In this document: positions 1-12,400 of the stretch, in pieces
Layout of the letters: every line of letters begins with the position of its first letter
Numbering within the stretch: position 1 is the stretch's first letter
Program-made: the position numbers and the translations under genes
From: Dipylidium caninum
Taxonomy: Eukaryota > Platyhelminthes > Cestoda > Cyclophyllidea > Dipylidiidae
Assembly (NCBI GenBank): GCA_017562135.1
Contig: QEYB01000062.1
Span: forward strand, 744,001-808,000
Length of the DNA stretch: 64,000 nucleotides
Reading direction: 5' to 3'
The notes under the pieces: generated by a model
What the model was told of the DNA's origin: nothing
The model's database searches: none
The model's input: the letters and a program-made list of their open reading frames with translations, nothing else

Positions 1-1834
1 TTCAAATGGCCCCGCTGATATCAGTCGATGTCCAAATCTCCTCGTTTCGTGTTCGCGAGGTGACATCGTGTCCGGACTCCCTTAATCTTGAGCTCTTATC
101 TCGATAAGAAGTTGCTTCACGACTCGCCTACTCTCTTCTAGGCCTGAGGCGTTTCACGCCCTTTTCTGCGTTGCTGATAGGTCCTGATATCCAATTTTCC
201 GCTAGCATAACTTGCCTTTACAGTTTGAATTCTGCGCCTGGACTGCTTCTGCTCAGTTTGAGGAAACGTGTCACTTGCTGTTCGCTTTCTCACTCTCGAT
301 TCCTGTGTTTTATTCTTGTTTCTTGGTAATACAGAGTCGCTGCTCAGCCGGCTTCTGTTGAACCCCCTTAGCATTCAAACTCCCTGCACTCAGCTCAAAG
401 AAGCTTTTCAAGATAGTTGTCGCACTGTCTACTAAACTCAGTGGACACCTTCTCCGCTTTTACTTGCATAAACACTCTTCACAGTCATTACCTACCCTGG
501 GGCTGAGTAAATAAGTTGCTACAAGTGCTCATTCTATCATCCCAAGCTTCGGTGGCTTGAAATTCGCCTTCCATTAAGAGAATTGGAGGGATCACCACCT
601 CACTGACGGCGGCCCCGACTCACAGGCGGTTTAACTAGTTTGTTACGAGTCTCGAGAGTCATTTCGTTGGTGGAATTGACAGATTTCACTATACTGTCCT
701 GCACCGAATGCTGACTAGAGCCGATCTGTAAATGACCTCTAAAGGTAAACTTGCTGAGAGGGTCGGTGTAACCCCCTACGCGGAAGCTTAACTACGAAGC
801 ATCTCAGTTCGACTACCATGTTTTGATTATGGGATTTTTTAAGCTTTCTCGAGTTATTTCCTTTTACTTCCTCCGTCGATTATTTACACCGCGTAAAACG
901 CCTTTTTTGAGGGATAAATGGGCAGCTTTGGATGTAGACGGGAAGAAGAAGTGGATAATTTCCCTTACCCCGTTGTCCGCCTCGTGGTTGCCCATCTAAT
1001 TTTGGCTTTGAGCCGTGCATGATGCCACAGCCACTCATCGGTTAGATTCAGACTGCAGTCACCGGAGACTCGACTGTGTGGCTTCTGGGTGATGGCCCAA
1101 GTTCGGTTGGCTGGCATCAGAGCCTGCTCCAAAAGCTCAGATCTGATGCGCCACTGCGTTTCGACGCTTATTTGCATTCATACTCACCATTAGCACGCAC
1201 ACAGACGGTGGCGTCTAATTATCATTCACGTGGTGGTTTGGAGCGCCTCTCTTCGCCGTCCATCCTATGTAGTGCCTGAAGAACTGAGCGTTTACCTGCA
1301 TTTATATTGAAGGCGTATGCGACGACACTTCAACACCAACTAAAATGCCACACAACCTAGAACCGTGGCAAATCACTTTTCCTTTGACAGTTGGCTTGTC
1401 CTCGAACTGCCGTCCAGTCGAGCGTGGCTCCGAGCGGCGTCCAATTCTCGCAGCCCCGAGTTCCTCACTGTCCGTTTCATGGGACGTGGTTCTCCCCCCA
1501 CCTTCACGTCATTCCAACATTTTATGTGCCCGTTGAAGGTGACTTAGTTTCACAATTTCTTCGTGGTCACTGCCTCTGGCTTGGCATGATGGAACGTGCC
1601 AAAAGTGGTTTGTCTCGCGATAACACGGTGCCCCACTGTGGGAATCCGACACCTCGGGTACCTGTTTCATTGTGAACTCGATTTCTCACGTGATGAATGT
1701 GTAATGCATTTCTTGGTGGGGCTGAGCGATAGGCGTGTGAAGCACTTCACCTCCTCTCCTCGCTCTCCACCGGTTCCCACCGTCGTGGAGGCAAGAAAAA
1801 AGAAGTTAACTTTCACATCAACCTCATTGCCAAA

Positions 1835-1934
1835 GCATTTCTCGGCACATCCAACTTTATCACCGCACGACAGCGGAAAAGTCTTTAGCCCTTTGAAAAC
1901 AAAGCAGTGGCAACTGACGATGTGGAATCGTCTC
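1835..1934 (+). repeat. Dispersed direct repeat, copy A
   Basis: About 65 bp starting at GCATTTCTCGGCACATCC is nearly identical to the stretch starting at 3198. Weaker similarity continues for another 35 bp. Both copies have the same orientation. No terminal repeats or coding capacity were seen. It is probably a fragment of a non-autonomous interspersed repeat of this genome. Confidence 0.6.
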
Positions 1935-3197
1935 GCGAGAACAGACTGGCTCGCTACACGACGGTGAAGTGGATGGAGGTTATTTTACGTCCACGTTATG
2001 CAATTGAGAATAACGTTTGGACTACTTCCGCGGGCGTAACAGCAAAAATACACCGTTTTGCGTGTATTCAATGGAATAAAATTTGAGTCGATTTCTTGAA
2101 GCCATGCGAAAAGAATGTCCTTCAGGGCCTCAGTGTGTCCCAACATTTCCTCCCTTTTCAAGTAGACAATGTGTCCGCAAATCCGTTGTTAAAGGTTCAA
2201 CCGCCTTTCGGAAATTGTCATTGGGGCGGAATGAAAGCCTCGAAATTGGGCACGACCTGAGGCGTGCCTTTGAAAGCGGTGAAAAGGCGTATCCGAAAGT
2301 GGGACATGGCGGCGGGTTGGGCAGGGTCTGCCAAAGTCAACACCTCGTGCCTGTCACCGCGCTGCCGAGGGAGCGAGTGTTCAAAAGTGCACCAAAGCAC
2401 TCTCCCATCCGGTCGCTGGCCACACCGTCCGGGTTCGGCTTGCGTCAGGGAAAGGTTGGTTCGAGCTCCTCGGCCTCGTGGCACCGCGCCACGGCTTGGC
2501 TTGGCCCCATGGTTTGGCTGATTGAGTGGTTTAGGGTGAACGCCCGCCTTGTGAAGTGTTGCCCACCTCCCCTCAACTGAAAATGCGACCATCCCAGCCT
2601 CTCAAACTCCCCTCTGCCAGGTGGTTGAATTTATGTCGAGACATGGTGGAGACGTGGTAGTGACCGGGGATGGTGGTCGAACAGCCAGGTTTGACCCTTC
2701 GAATTTCCCCTTTAATCTTAGGTCCAACTAAATCCGCCTTTATCTTTCCTTGTTTATTTAGTTTTAAATCTGTGTAAAACAAAGTCTCTTTCTGCGCAAC
2801 GGCACTTCAACACGACGCAATGAACTCTGACTTAAGAAACAAAGAAAACCAAAGCAAAGACTATTTTTGATCGAACTCAACATTTCACCAAGCATAAGTC
2901 GCCTAATTCATCTGCAGAATGCACAAGCTGCGGTGATTTTGTGTAGTCGTCGTCTCCGCTGAGATGAGGAGGAACGTCTACTCGACTTGTCCGGATGCGA
3001 GTGGGTCAGACTCCTGAGTTTGCAGCTAATACCTTCGGGGCCCACCAGCGGGCGCGTTAGCAGCGACATTGTGATGGGGACGATTTAAAGGAGTCCCGCG
3101 TGTTAACACCGACTCTCCCTCCTCTGAACACACATGGCTTCGGCCATCCACCTCGGGTGGAGGCCCTGGACATGAGTTATTAGCTTGGTGAAGAGTT

Positions 3198-3300
3198 GCA
3201 TTTCTTGGCACATCCAACTTTATCACCGCACAACAGGTGCAAAAAGTCTTTAGCCCTTTGAAAATAAAATATCGACGAAATGCGATATGGAGTCGTCGCC
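3198..3300 (+). repeat. Dispersed direct repeat, copy B
   Basis: This is the partner of the repeat at about 1835-1934. The shared core includes CACATCCAACTTTATCACCG and, further on, GTCTTTAGCCCTTTGAAAA, with small indels between them. It ends about 160 bp before the first recognised KY exon. Confidence 0.6.
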
Positions 3301-3464
3301 ACATCGCTTTGTGGACGAAAAGAAACGCTAAGAGACCCAATCGGGTGCCGCGAGATAGCTCAGTGGTGATTAGGACGAATCCTGCTCCACTAGCTAGTTA
3401 ATCTGCCCCAAATGATCATTTCCACGTAAATAGTCACCAGTCGTTATACTTTGGCTCCTTTAAG

Positions 3465-6400
3465 GATCTCACCAATTTGGTGATGACAAAAACGGGCACC
3501 TTTCGCGCCGCCTGCGAGTACAAATTAGTCTTCTCGGAGGGCGAGGCGTGCTGCGAGCCCTACCCGGCCTGCGACGACATGAACTGGGGCCCCTCCTGGC
3601 TGCACACTCGCCATTACGGCCTGGAGCTGGAACACCCCTCGGGCATCATCTCTCTGGCCCCGGGCCGACTGACGCCCTCCGGGGAGCACGTGGAGCCCGG
3701 CCGGCTGGAGCTGCGATGCAGGCTACTTCGCCCCGACGTGCAACTCTTCACCAAGCTGAAATGCAATTATATTGCCGACGAGGACCTGGAAGAGTTCCAG
3801 CGCATCCACCTCACGGAGGACGAAGCCATCTTCGAGCTCACCCTCCCCGAGCCCGGTGCGTCGTCTTGTGCTTCATCACTTTGCGACACGTCTTAGCCAC
3901 GCTGTTAACCCCGTCAGATGTGATTAGTGTGTCGCTTGGTCATCTCGCGCCTGACGTCTTGCGTCCCGCTCTAAGGTATTACCCTTGCAAGTCCACGCAC
4001 TGCCAACCAAAGGTACCCTCGGTGGGTGCGAGGCGAAGGCACTGGCTCCTTTATTCACCCCTCCAATTCCTGTGTAACTAACGAAATTTAGGATCTTAGC
4101 TCGACTTTGTGCTATTCAGTCGGCCACCGCCAACTGGCCGGCCAATCGTTTGCGCCATCCCAGCTATTGTTTCACAGAAATCTCTCCCATCGAAGGAGCG
4201 TAATGCTTTTGAGTGGACTTTTGGATAAACGACGAGGCCTCGTTAGTTAAGTGGCTGAGTGCATAAAGTCAGTCTTTCGGTCCGCCCCCGTCTGCCGTTG
4301 AGCTCCGTCAGCGCCCCGCTCCGCTTGCGCGTGCGATCACGTCTGAAGGAGCCGAGAGCCCTTTCGCTGCTCGCCCCGTTAGCTTTTTCTTTTGCGTGAC
4401 TTGGCGTCGGCGGAGACGCCTGGTCAACACATCATCCGCCGGGGTGAATCACGACTGGGAGGCATTAGTTGGCGGCTGAAGGGGTTGTGCCGCTGAGAGC
4501 AGGCTTTTGTTTACTGATCCGCCTCCACGGCGATGGCCGCGTTGGCGGGGCACCGAAGGCTGTCGGGTCCTTCCCCCGCGATCGTAAATAACCTCAGTCA
4601 CAAAATGTAGTAAACAGTGAGGGACATAGGAATACGCCGCGGGCATTTGCGTTAACTTTAGCAGAGGCTATTACGTGAACCAGTGGGAAAGATATCCGGC
4701 AACAATTGCTCCTAACTCTGTTCCGCGGAATCCGCCATCTGCACTGTATTACTGCCTTTTGTCGGTGGTGTGACTCCTTTGTGCGCAATTTTCTGCCAAT
4801 GAGCCTGACTTGTCTCGGTTCGGTAGCAGTTCAAGCACAATTATACGGAGACGCCTTAGGGCTAAAAGGCCACAAGGTTTCAAAAGACTCTTTTGTCCGT
4901 CAACAGTCAGTGCGTGGTGTCGGTGGGAGTGTTAGGGCAATTGGTGCCAGTTTTACCCAGCGAAGGCTTACAATGATGGCCAAAACATGAGCCCCTCCTC
5001 TTCTGACCTGCTGCAGCTGATGGCGTCTAAGTGGGACTCATGAAGCGCAAGGACGCGGCGCCAGAGAGCATTCTCAGCTCTCATTTCGGTCCGTCACCCT
5101 CTTTCTGGAAGTGCTCCACTCCAGGGAGAAGTGAAGACGTCATGCCCTTCACTGAAAACAGTGACGATTAATCCTGCACTCTTAACCTCCGAGGTCTCCT
5201 CATCTGCCTTGCCGAAATTAATCTTCTCCCAAATCTTCCACACGACTGCTTCCTTTTCATGATTATACCGACCCTCAAGGGAAGAACTTCCTGCGGTGTG
5301 CATTCCTCGTCTATACCCACCAAACAGGTTGTCCGAATCTTGTCCGATGCTCGTTGGGGTGCATTCCTTCTCTCATTGGGATAAAAGAGGGAAAGAAGAG
5401 TGAATTTAGCGGCGTCAGTTGCCTTGGTAGCTTCAGGACTCCCAGACAGAACACGCTTCGCCCTTAGCCATTTTGAACTCTCTGCAGTGCTGAGAGATGG
5501 TATAATTCAGGCTCTCCCATTAGGTGAAGAGCTTCTCCCACACGGAGGGACTTCGGTTCAGCTCGCTCTCCCCCAACCGACTCACTCGTGGGTGTGTCTG
5601 GGTGTTTCGAGGAGAAGCATAACAGCAAATATCTCTTGTCTCCTCCCAGATATTTGTGCCCTATGCCTCAAGCATTGCCGACCCCTTGATTCTAGCAGAC
5701 TCGTCAGACTTTGCGATGGTTTTGTGGGACGGGGAAGTCGTGTTTAGCATATCGCCCTCTACGTTGTCTTGGTGCGTGTGCGGGTGCCCTGGGTGTTTGG
5801 ACTGTTGGCTCTCCTCACTCCGTCAGGCGCTCTCACCGAGATGCAGTGAGCAAGTGCGGCGGTCGTTTGCGCTTGTGCTCACCACATCGTCGCGCTTCTT
5901 TGTGCCAGTTGCTCCTGTTGCGTCCCCAGCGCTGTCCAGGCGCCTGTGGCGGGGCCTGTGGGCCGGAGACCGGACGGTCACCCTGCTGACTTGGCAAGCG
6001 GTTGCGACACCGACACCGCTGTGGCTGACGTCATCTCGGCCTGACTGACAGAATGTCCAATGGCTTTTGGCGTGAGTAAACCCTCCAACTGGTGCCTCTT
6101 CCGGATACACAGCCTTGGTGAGCAGCCAGCGCTCTCCTGAGCCAGGGGCGGAGGATTCTTCTCAACATAACCCCACTTAATGGGAAAGCCACGGGCCCAC
6201 AAGACATATGAATGTCGGAACTTTCATTCCCACTCTCACCGAAGGAACGAACGCAGTCCTCACTCTCATATTCGACTACGTTTCCTCCACACACGTTCTT
6301 CGGCTTCCTCTAATGCCTCGGCAATTCCGATAAGGTGAATGCAGTGTCGCGCTGGGACTAAGTCAACCAACTTTTGATTGGTTTCTGTTGTAGTTAAGAG

Positions 6401-9400
6401 GATCCGTCGCTAAAATCCTCTTGTTTTATAGCCCTTGAACTAATGGAGGCACCCATATCTGATTATGACGTTTCTCGGTCACACTAGTGAGACATTTTCA
6501 GTTGACACAGTCCCACCGAAACCCGTGGCCCCGTCGATGTGGAAGAAAGGCCGATGACCCAAGGCAAAGTGGCATTGCAAATTAATTCCTTGTCTCCTCC
6601 TCACCATCGTCACTTATTCTTCACCTGAATCTGAGAAATTGCAAGTTTTGCCTTTTTTGTGCAATTTTGGGCTTAAGAAGAATCGAGTTTTTTACTAGTA
6701 GTCACCGACACACTTTGCACTCGGCTTTCCATCATTTTCCGTTGTGACAGGTCTCCACCGGTTGCCTCCGGTGCCTGAAATTTCCTTCTACAAAGCACCA
6801 TTCATTTCCTCTGGATCAGACTGTCAAAAGGAAAGATATTTACAAGGCCCGTCAGGGGTTGCATTCCAAAAGTTGGGTTGCGTTGGCAATAAGTGGTGCA
6901 CTGAACTTACGAGCGGAGGTCGCGTCGTTAAGTGACAGCGACTTCTTACGGAACAGTTGGCAGCCATTTGAGAGGCCACACGACAGGTCACGACGCGGTC
7001 TGTGCAACAAAGAAGCGCTTTACGGTGGGAGTGCTGCCCTCGTGTCACATCATGAAGGCGATTGCCCTTTCCCGCCCCCTTCTGCCCCACGTTCCGCTGA
7101 GAACCGGCAAAAGACCCTTTTAGTCTCCCGCACCCCGACTGGAAACGCTCCTTGCCCTGAGGCAGACGTAGACAGTCTTTGGCTCCCGGTGACCGCTAAT
7201 TTACGCATGTACCGATCAAAGGCGAAATGGATGGTTTTTAACCATTCTTAATCACTGGCCGCAAGGCTGAAAGGGACAACTCAACCCCTTACTTGTTGTG
7301 GTCGGTGATAGAAAAGGACGCAATACCCCCTCCTCTTCTCTCCAGGTTTGGTTTATCTCCAATTTACAGGACTCAAGGGCAGCGTTGAGAAATCACCTCC
7401 GCCGACGTGTTCCCGCTACCCATGACGACTCCGGGGGATGTTCTGCCACTTGGCAATGGCGATCCACAAGCAGGAATTTCCCTTGTATGGAAGAAAGTTC
7501 GGGAAAAGCCGTCCTTGGCATCCGTGAATATGATCGCCCAACTGGTGTAGGCACTGCACTTTATGGTCGAGGCTTCAATTGCCCCCACGCGACTTTAGCT
7601 AAGGACCAGGGGGGGGTCTGGAGGTGGCAGCGGGTTTCGCTCACACTCCCCTCATATTTGGCACCTCACGTCTGATTGGAGTGATCTGGGCGTGGTTGAT
7701 AATGGGAGTTTGAATTCTCATCCCTCTTGCGCCGCCCATTTGCGTCCGTCGAAATGTTTTATTTCCTACTGAGTATCGTCATGGACGATAAAAGCCTTGG
7801 TTACTAGTGCCACTCCGCCCCACCCTGAAATAAAACATCCTGCAATCTCCTGCAGCGAAGGAGGCTTGCCTCACCCAGATAACCCTCCCCTTCGCGCAGA
7901 CGTTCCAGCTTAGACATGCACTGATCCACGAGTCGCATGCGGGCAGTGGTATGCACCCGGAGGAATGGCAGAGCGACAGCTGCAAGGAGAGTGGGGATAT
8001 TTTTGCCTCGGTCACACGTCTGCGACCGTCGCCTCGTCCAACCTCGGGGCCTCAACCGCGTGGCAGTTGTTCTGTCATTGCGGAGGAAGAAAATCAGTTG
8101 CGTCAAATAGAGTCAGGTGGGAACTGGTTTTCGTCAAAAGTGTGAAAAAATTTGGCGTTGTCTTGATCTAATAAAGTCGTACACTCATGCTTTCGGCTTT
8201 CCGGGGGCGCCACCCGCCCTGGCTAAATCGGCGGTGTCGAGACTGGAGGTCGGAGGGCAAGGGAGTGGCCGTGGTCGCCCCGATGCCGCGCTTTCCTCTG
8301 AGGATTAGGGCGTGGGTTTCGCCCGACCAACAGTCAAATGGGGAGACGGTGTGATTTATGCGTGTGACAAGTGCATGGGACGGCACACTTCACACACACA
8401 GCGACGCGCTTGCCATTGCAGGTCAACTATCATGTTTGGGGATGCCCCGAGTGGACATCCGTCAGTCGCGCCATGAGTTTGCTTCCTTGCCACAGAATGA
8501 AAGCGAAACCGGGCCTGTGATTAAGATGTTTTCATGTCGTTTTGACTTAAGCCTCATGAATCCGTCTTCGTGTCGGTAGCGCGCCAAAGGTTTCATTTCT
8601 ACTCTTATTCCTTGCCTCACAAACAGGCGAGTACGGTTTCGACATCTACGCGAACGAGCCGGAGGACGGTCGCGCCTTCACCCACGTATGCCAGTACCTC
8701 GTGCACTACGAGGCGCCGCCCGGGTGGAGGCCCTGGGAGATGAGAAGGAAAGCGTCGGAGAGCCTGGGCGAGGCGGGGCCAACAGCTTCTCGTGTGATTA
8801 GCACGGCCGAGGTGACCTTGCGGGGCCCACTGCGGCACTCGTCGCAACGGGAGTCGCTGGTGCGTCTGCGCCAAATGCCCGCCTACGGAGCCGAGGCGCC
8901 GTCCATCGGCCAACTGCCGCAGCCATACGTGGAGCCTCGACTTTCTCGCCTTCAGGTTTGTCCACATAATAGCTTTTCTTAATGTCCCACCTTTCGTGCA
9001 TCGGGGCAACTTGGCGCTGAAGGGTCAGAGACTTGAGTTTACGAGTTTGGACAGTCCGCCTTCTTGCTGCCAGGAGGTGGCAGTTGGGCAACTTCCTGCT
9101 ATTCACCCGGACATTATCACGCCTGTTTCTCTCTTCACCGGTCACGAAGGACCTTTTTGAAGGACAAACTTACGCGGCTTAACAGCCGGGCTTCGAATCG
9201 GCCGCTCCTTCCAATGCCATAGCCATTTCTTCGAACGTTAGTGAAAAGCGTTTGAATGCTACTTGCACCTTTTTATTCCATTCCTATCAAGACTTCATTT
9301 ATTTATTAAAAGTGGATGAATTTACATTGTCTGGCCCCATTCAACCTAAACTCACACTGCTTTTCGCTGTCCCAAGAAGCCCGGCTAATTGGTCCTTCTG

Positions 9401-12400
9401 GGCTTTATCTCCTCCCCCACTTTTCTCCCGTTTCTTTGCAATTCAGATGTTTTTTTAGCGCGACAAGTTTCGTGAACATCTGTTCGCATTCACACAATTT
9501 CATTTAGGGTAAAATACAGACCTTGAAACGCATAATTAAACCAAATTTGCGATTATAACCGAGCGGATATTTTGGCAAGGAGTAGCTGAGTTCCTCTGTA
9601 GCACCCTCAAATGGCAGTGGACTTTTTCCCCGGAATGCGGGTCAAGTCATTTGCCTCCGATCGAGGACCAAAGCGGCTCACTTCCCCTCAGGTGGTGCCG
9701 CGTTGCCCGAGGCGGAGGTCCACTCCGCCCGGCGGAAGACGCGGCCTGGTGGAGGCGGATGCGATTGGCGCCATCAACTGAGAACAGCCTTTGCGCGGTG
9801 GAGACGCAATGAATGGAAGTGCGGTCTTTCACGCCCCCTCTCTCCGTCTCGGAGTCGCTCATGCGCCTCCACTTCAGCCTGCGCCAGACCGAGGAGGCAG
9901 GCGCGGTGGCGACATAAGTACGCCGCCTTCACTTGCGCAACCGTCGGTTGTCATTGACAGAGGCGTCGCAGTTTGATGTCTTTCTCGTGGCACTTGACTG
10001 CGCATTGCACCACGCACATTCCTCCTCGCTCACTGAGCCTACCGAGACTCCAGTACCCTCGACTCCGCAGACGCACGCCTTAGTTATTCCCTTCAGGCAG
10101 TGATAAATACTAGGAGGTTTTGTTTTTGACTGGGTAAAAAATCCCTCCCTCTCTCTCTCTCTCTGTCTGAGGTGGGACAGAGACCTCGAAATTTGACATT
10201 TCTTGAGAAGAAGAATTCCTGTTACACACAATGGCATTCAGTGAAGTTAGAGAAGAGTCAGTGCTGTCGTCTGAAGGGGCCCGAGCCTGCGCAATTTATT
10301 AGCACCACGATGGCTGTGATGACACTTCACAGTCAACACGGTGGGGAGTCCGCTCCAGCCGGCGCTGAGAGCCTCCACCTGCAAGGAGTGCTGGGCTGGC
10401 CTTTTGGCTTTTCACTCGTCTGTTTAAAATAACTTTGGTATGGGCCCTAAATGTCTCTTCGTGGCGAAGAGACGGAGCAGCTGAGCTGAGCGAGAAATGA
10501 CCACGCCCTGACAGGAGCTCGCAAGTCCCCTAATCACTGCTCCGACAGTTGCCTTGTCTTCACCGGGGTGCTCTGCGGTAGAAGGCACCACGAGGAGCAA
10601 CTTCCCCGCTGCTTCCAGTACGAATAATCCCTTCTTCGACGCGCCGACCAAGGATCGCTAGATCCTCATGTTATCGGCAGCAGTAGAAATACTTTCGAAC
10701 GAAAGAAGAGTTTTAGTCCACAGGAAGACCGTGAACTTGCCGAAAATGCTGCTTAACTAGGAGCTGCCCTCCCCACCACCACCGCCCCTTTGTTCGAATG
10801 AATATTAAAAACGGCGCGCAGAGTAGAGCCAACTTGTGGTCTGCTCCCCGCACTCCCCTCTGCCCCACCGAGGCGCTTCTGTGCATCTCCTCGCCCACAG
10901 CGCACCGTTCACTCGGCATCCCACTGAAGTATGTCAGATGCAGGATGATCAGGGGGCGGCAGAGGGGCGGAATGCTGTGCCCGATGAGTAACGCCCCAGC
11001 ATGTGTGCCATTTTTCCTCCCTCATAATCCCTCCGAGCCGCCCTTTTTTCTGATGACTCGTCCACGTGTCGCCGTGGAGTCGCCTCCCCCACTACCAGCT
11101 TAATCGCCCCAGTCGAACGTCAACGCAGTGGAGATGTTTGGTTTCCCGCCTTCTCTCCGCCTGCCAATTCACCCACTAACCCACTTCTGATACACTGCAT
11201 GGGTGTGCAGGTCGCACAGGTGAATTTGTTAATACGTAAGTGTTTCCGTGAACACGTACGACTCCGCCGGTGATAAGGGAACTCACTTAAGCTCAGAAAA
11301 TCTCGTCCCTCGGCTCCACGTTCACACGTGCTTGCTGGTTGGCGGTGACTATGGCTACGTGGTCTATCCGCGACCAAACATGCGAAAAGTCGTGTGGGTG
11401 TGTATGTACATGAAGCACGGAGAAGAAAAGAAATGCGGAAAATCCGTTTGCCCTTTTACGTGTTCATTGCCACACCAAGCGGCATATCCAGACCGCTTGG
11501 TGTTTGAGGGGAAGGGAAGCGAAAAATTGTCATCTGGCACGACAGATACTCCTCGCTTACGGAAGGATTTAGGAGGACCGGCTAGTGACCTTCGACAGCA
11601 GGACTTTTACAAGTCCGTGAGTGATCGGGCCCCCTTCACCGCCTTCGGGAGGTCCGCATTCTCCGCTTTTGCGTCCAACTTCGAAATTAACGACTCTGTA
11701 CACGCGGAAAGTCGCAAAGGACCTTCAATTGCGAGGCGTCGTCGGCGCACTCATTAGTGTCAAGGCGCGCTTCAGATGATGCGAATATCGAGGAGGAAAA
11801 AGCAGATGAATAAAGCGCCTCTTATGTCAGGTTATATCAGTCAAAAAGCTTCATTCCATGCCGAATAGCAGGCAATTCAGCTGGAAAGGCTTTTTTCCCA
11901 AAGCGCCTATTTTCTCAGAAACGACGCCTCCTATCTCCTCCACCTGTAGCCTAAAGCCCACCGGTTTTCAACAGCCGTGGCTTGACTGTTTTGACTGGGC
12001 CTCTGTTCCCCCGCCGCGACTACCACTTGACCGTGGCCTCTTGTCGAGTTGTAGACGTCTGTGTAGCACTCGCTCGCCGTTTTGTTGTCGGCAGAGCGTC
12101 CCTCTTCCACTCTGTCTGCCTCGTAACGACGACGCAACGACTGCGAGTTAAAAGTTCATGTTGAGGTGTAGTGCATCGAAGGGTCAATCAACTTACTGCG
12201 TAATTAGAGGAAGCCTCATTGGCAATTGTACGGTTTTTCATGAAAAAGCTTTCACAATCTCAAGGAATAGGATCAAAGGAAATCCCTTGCTGCCGACGCT
12301 TTCTCCGGGATCTTCCTTAGCCTTTATACGGAAACTCGAGGTGAAGCAACTGGAGGCAAGGTAGATTACTTCCACTTGTGTGCACAACTAGTCCTCCAGT

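Larger units (their letters stand above)
1..3464. other. Upstream non-coding stretch (probable KY-gene intron)
   Basis: No exon could be supported here. The first recognisable KY exon starts after a TAAG acceptor at 3461-3464 and begins in the middle of a repeat module, so an upstream exon must exist. None of the open stretches here ends in the expected beta-strand motif in phase 0 at a splice donor. Most of this interval is therefore probably intron. It contains one copy of an approximately 100-bp dispersed repeat at about 1835-1934 and a second copy at about 3198-3300, listed separately. Confidence 0.5.

Noticed and set aside
2083..2592. 165-codon plus-strand frame and overlapping 124-codon minus-strand frame
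   Set aside because: Considered as the missing upstream KY exon. The translation lacks any KY motif, and the frame shows no donor in phase 0 next to a repeat-type strand motif.
3350..3395. tRNA-like stretch (TAGCTCAGTGGT followed by GGACGAATCC)
   Set aside because: The first part resembles a polymerase III A box, but the B-box-like sequence is only about 15 nt away, too close for a tRNA, and no cloverleaf can be drawn.
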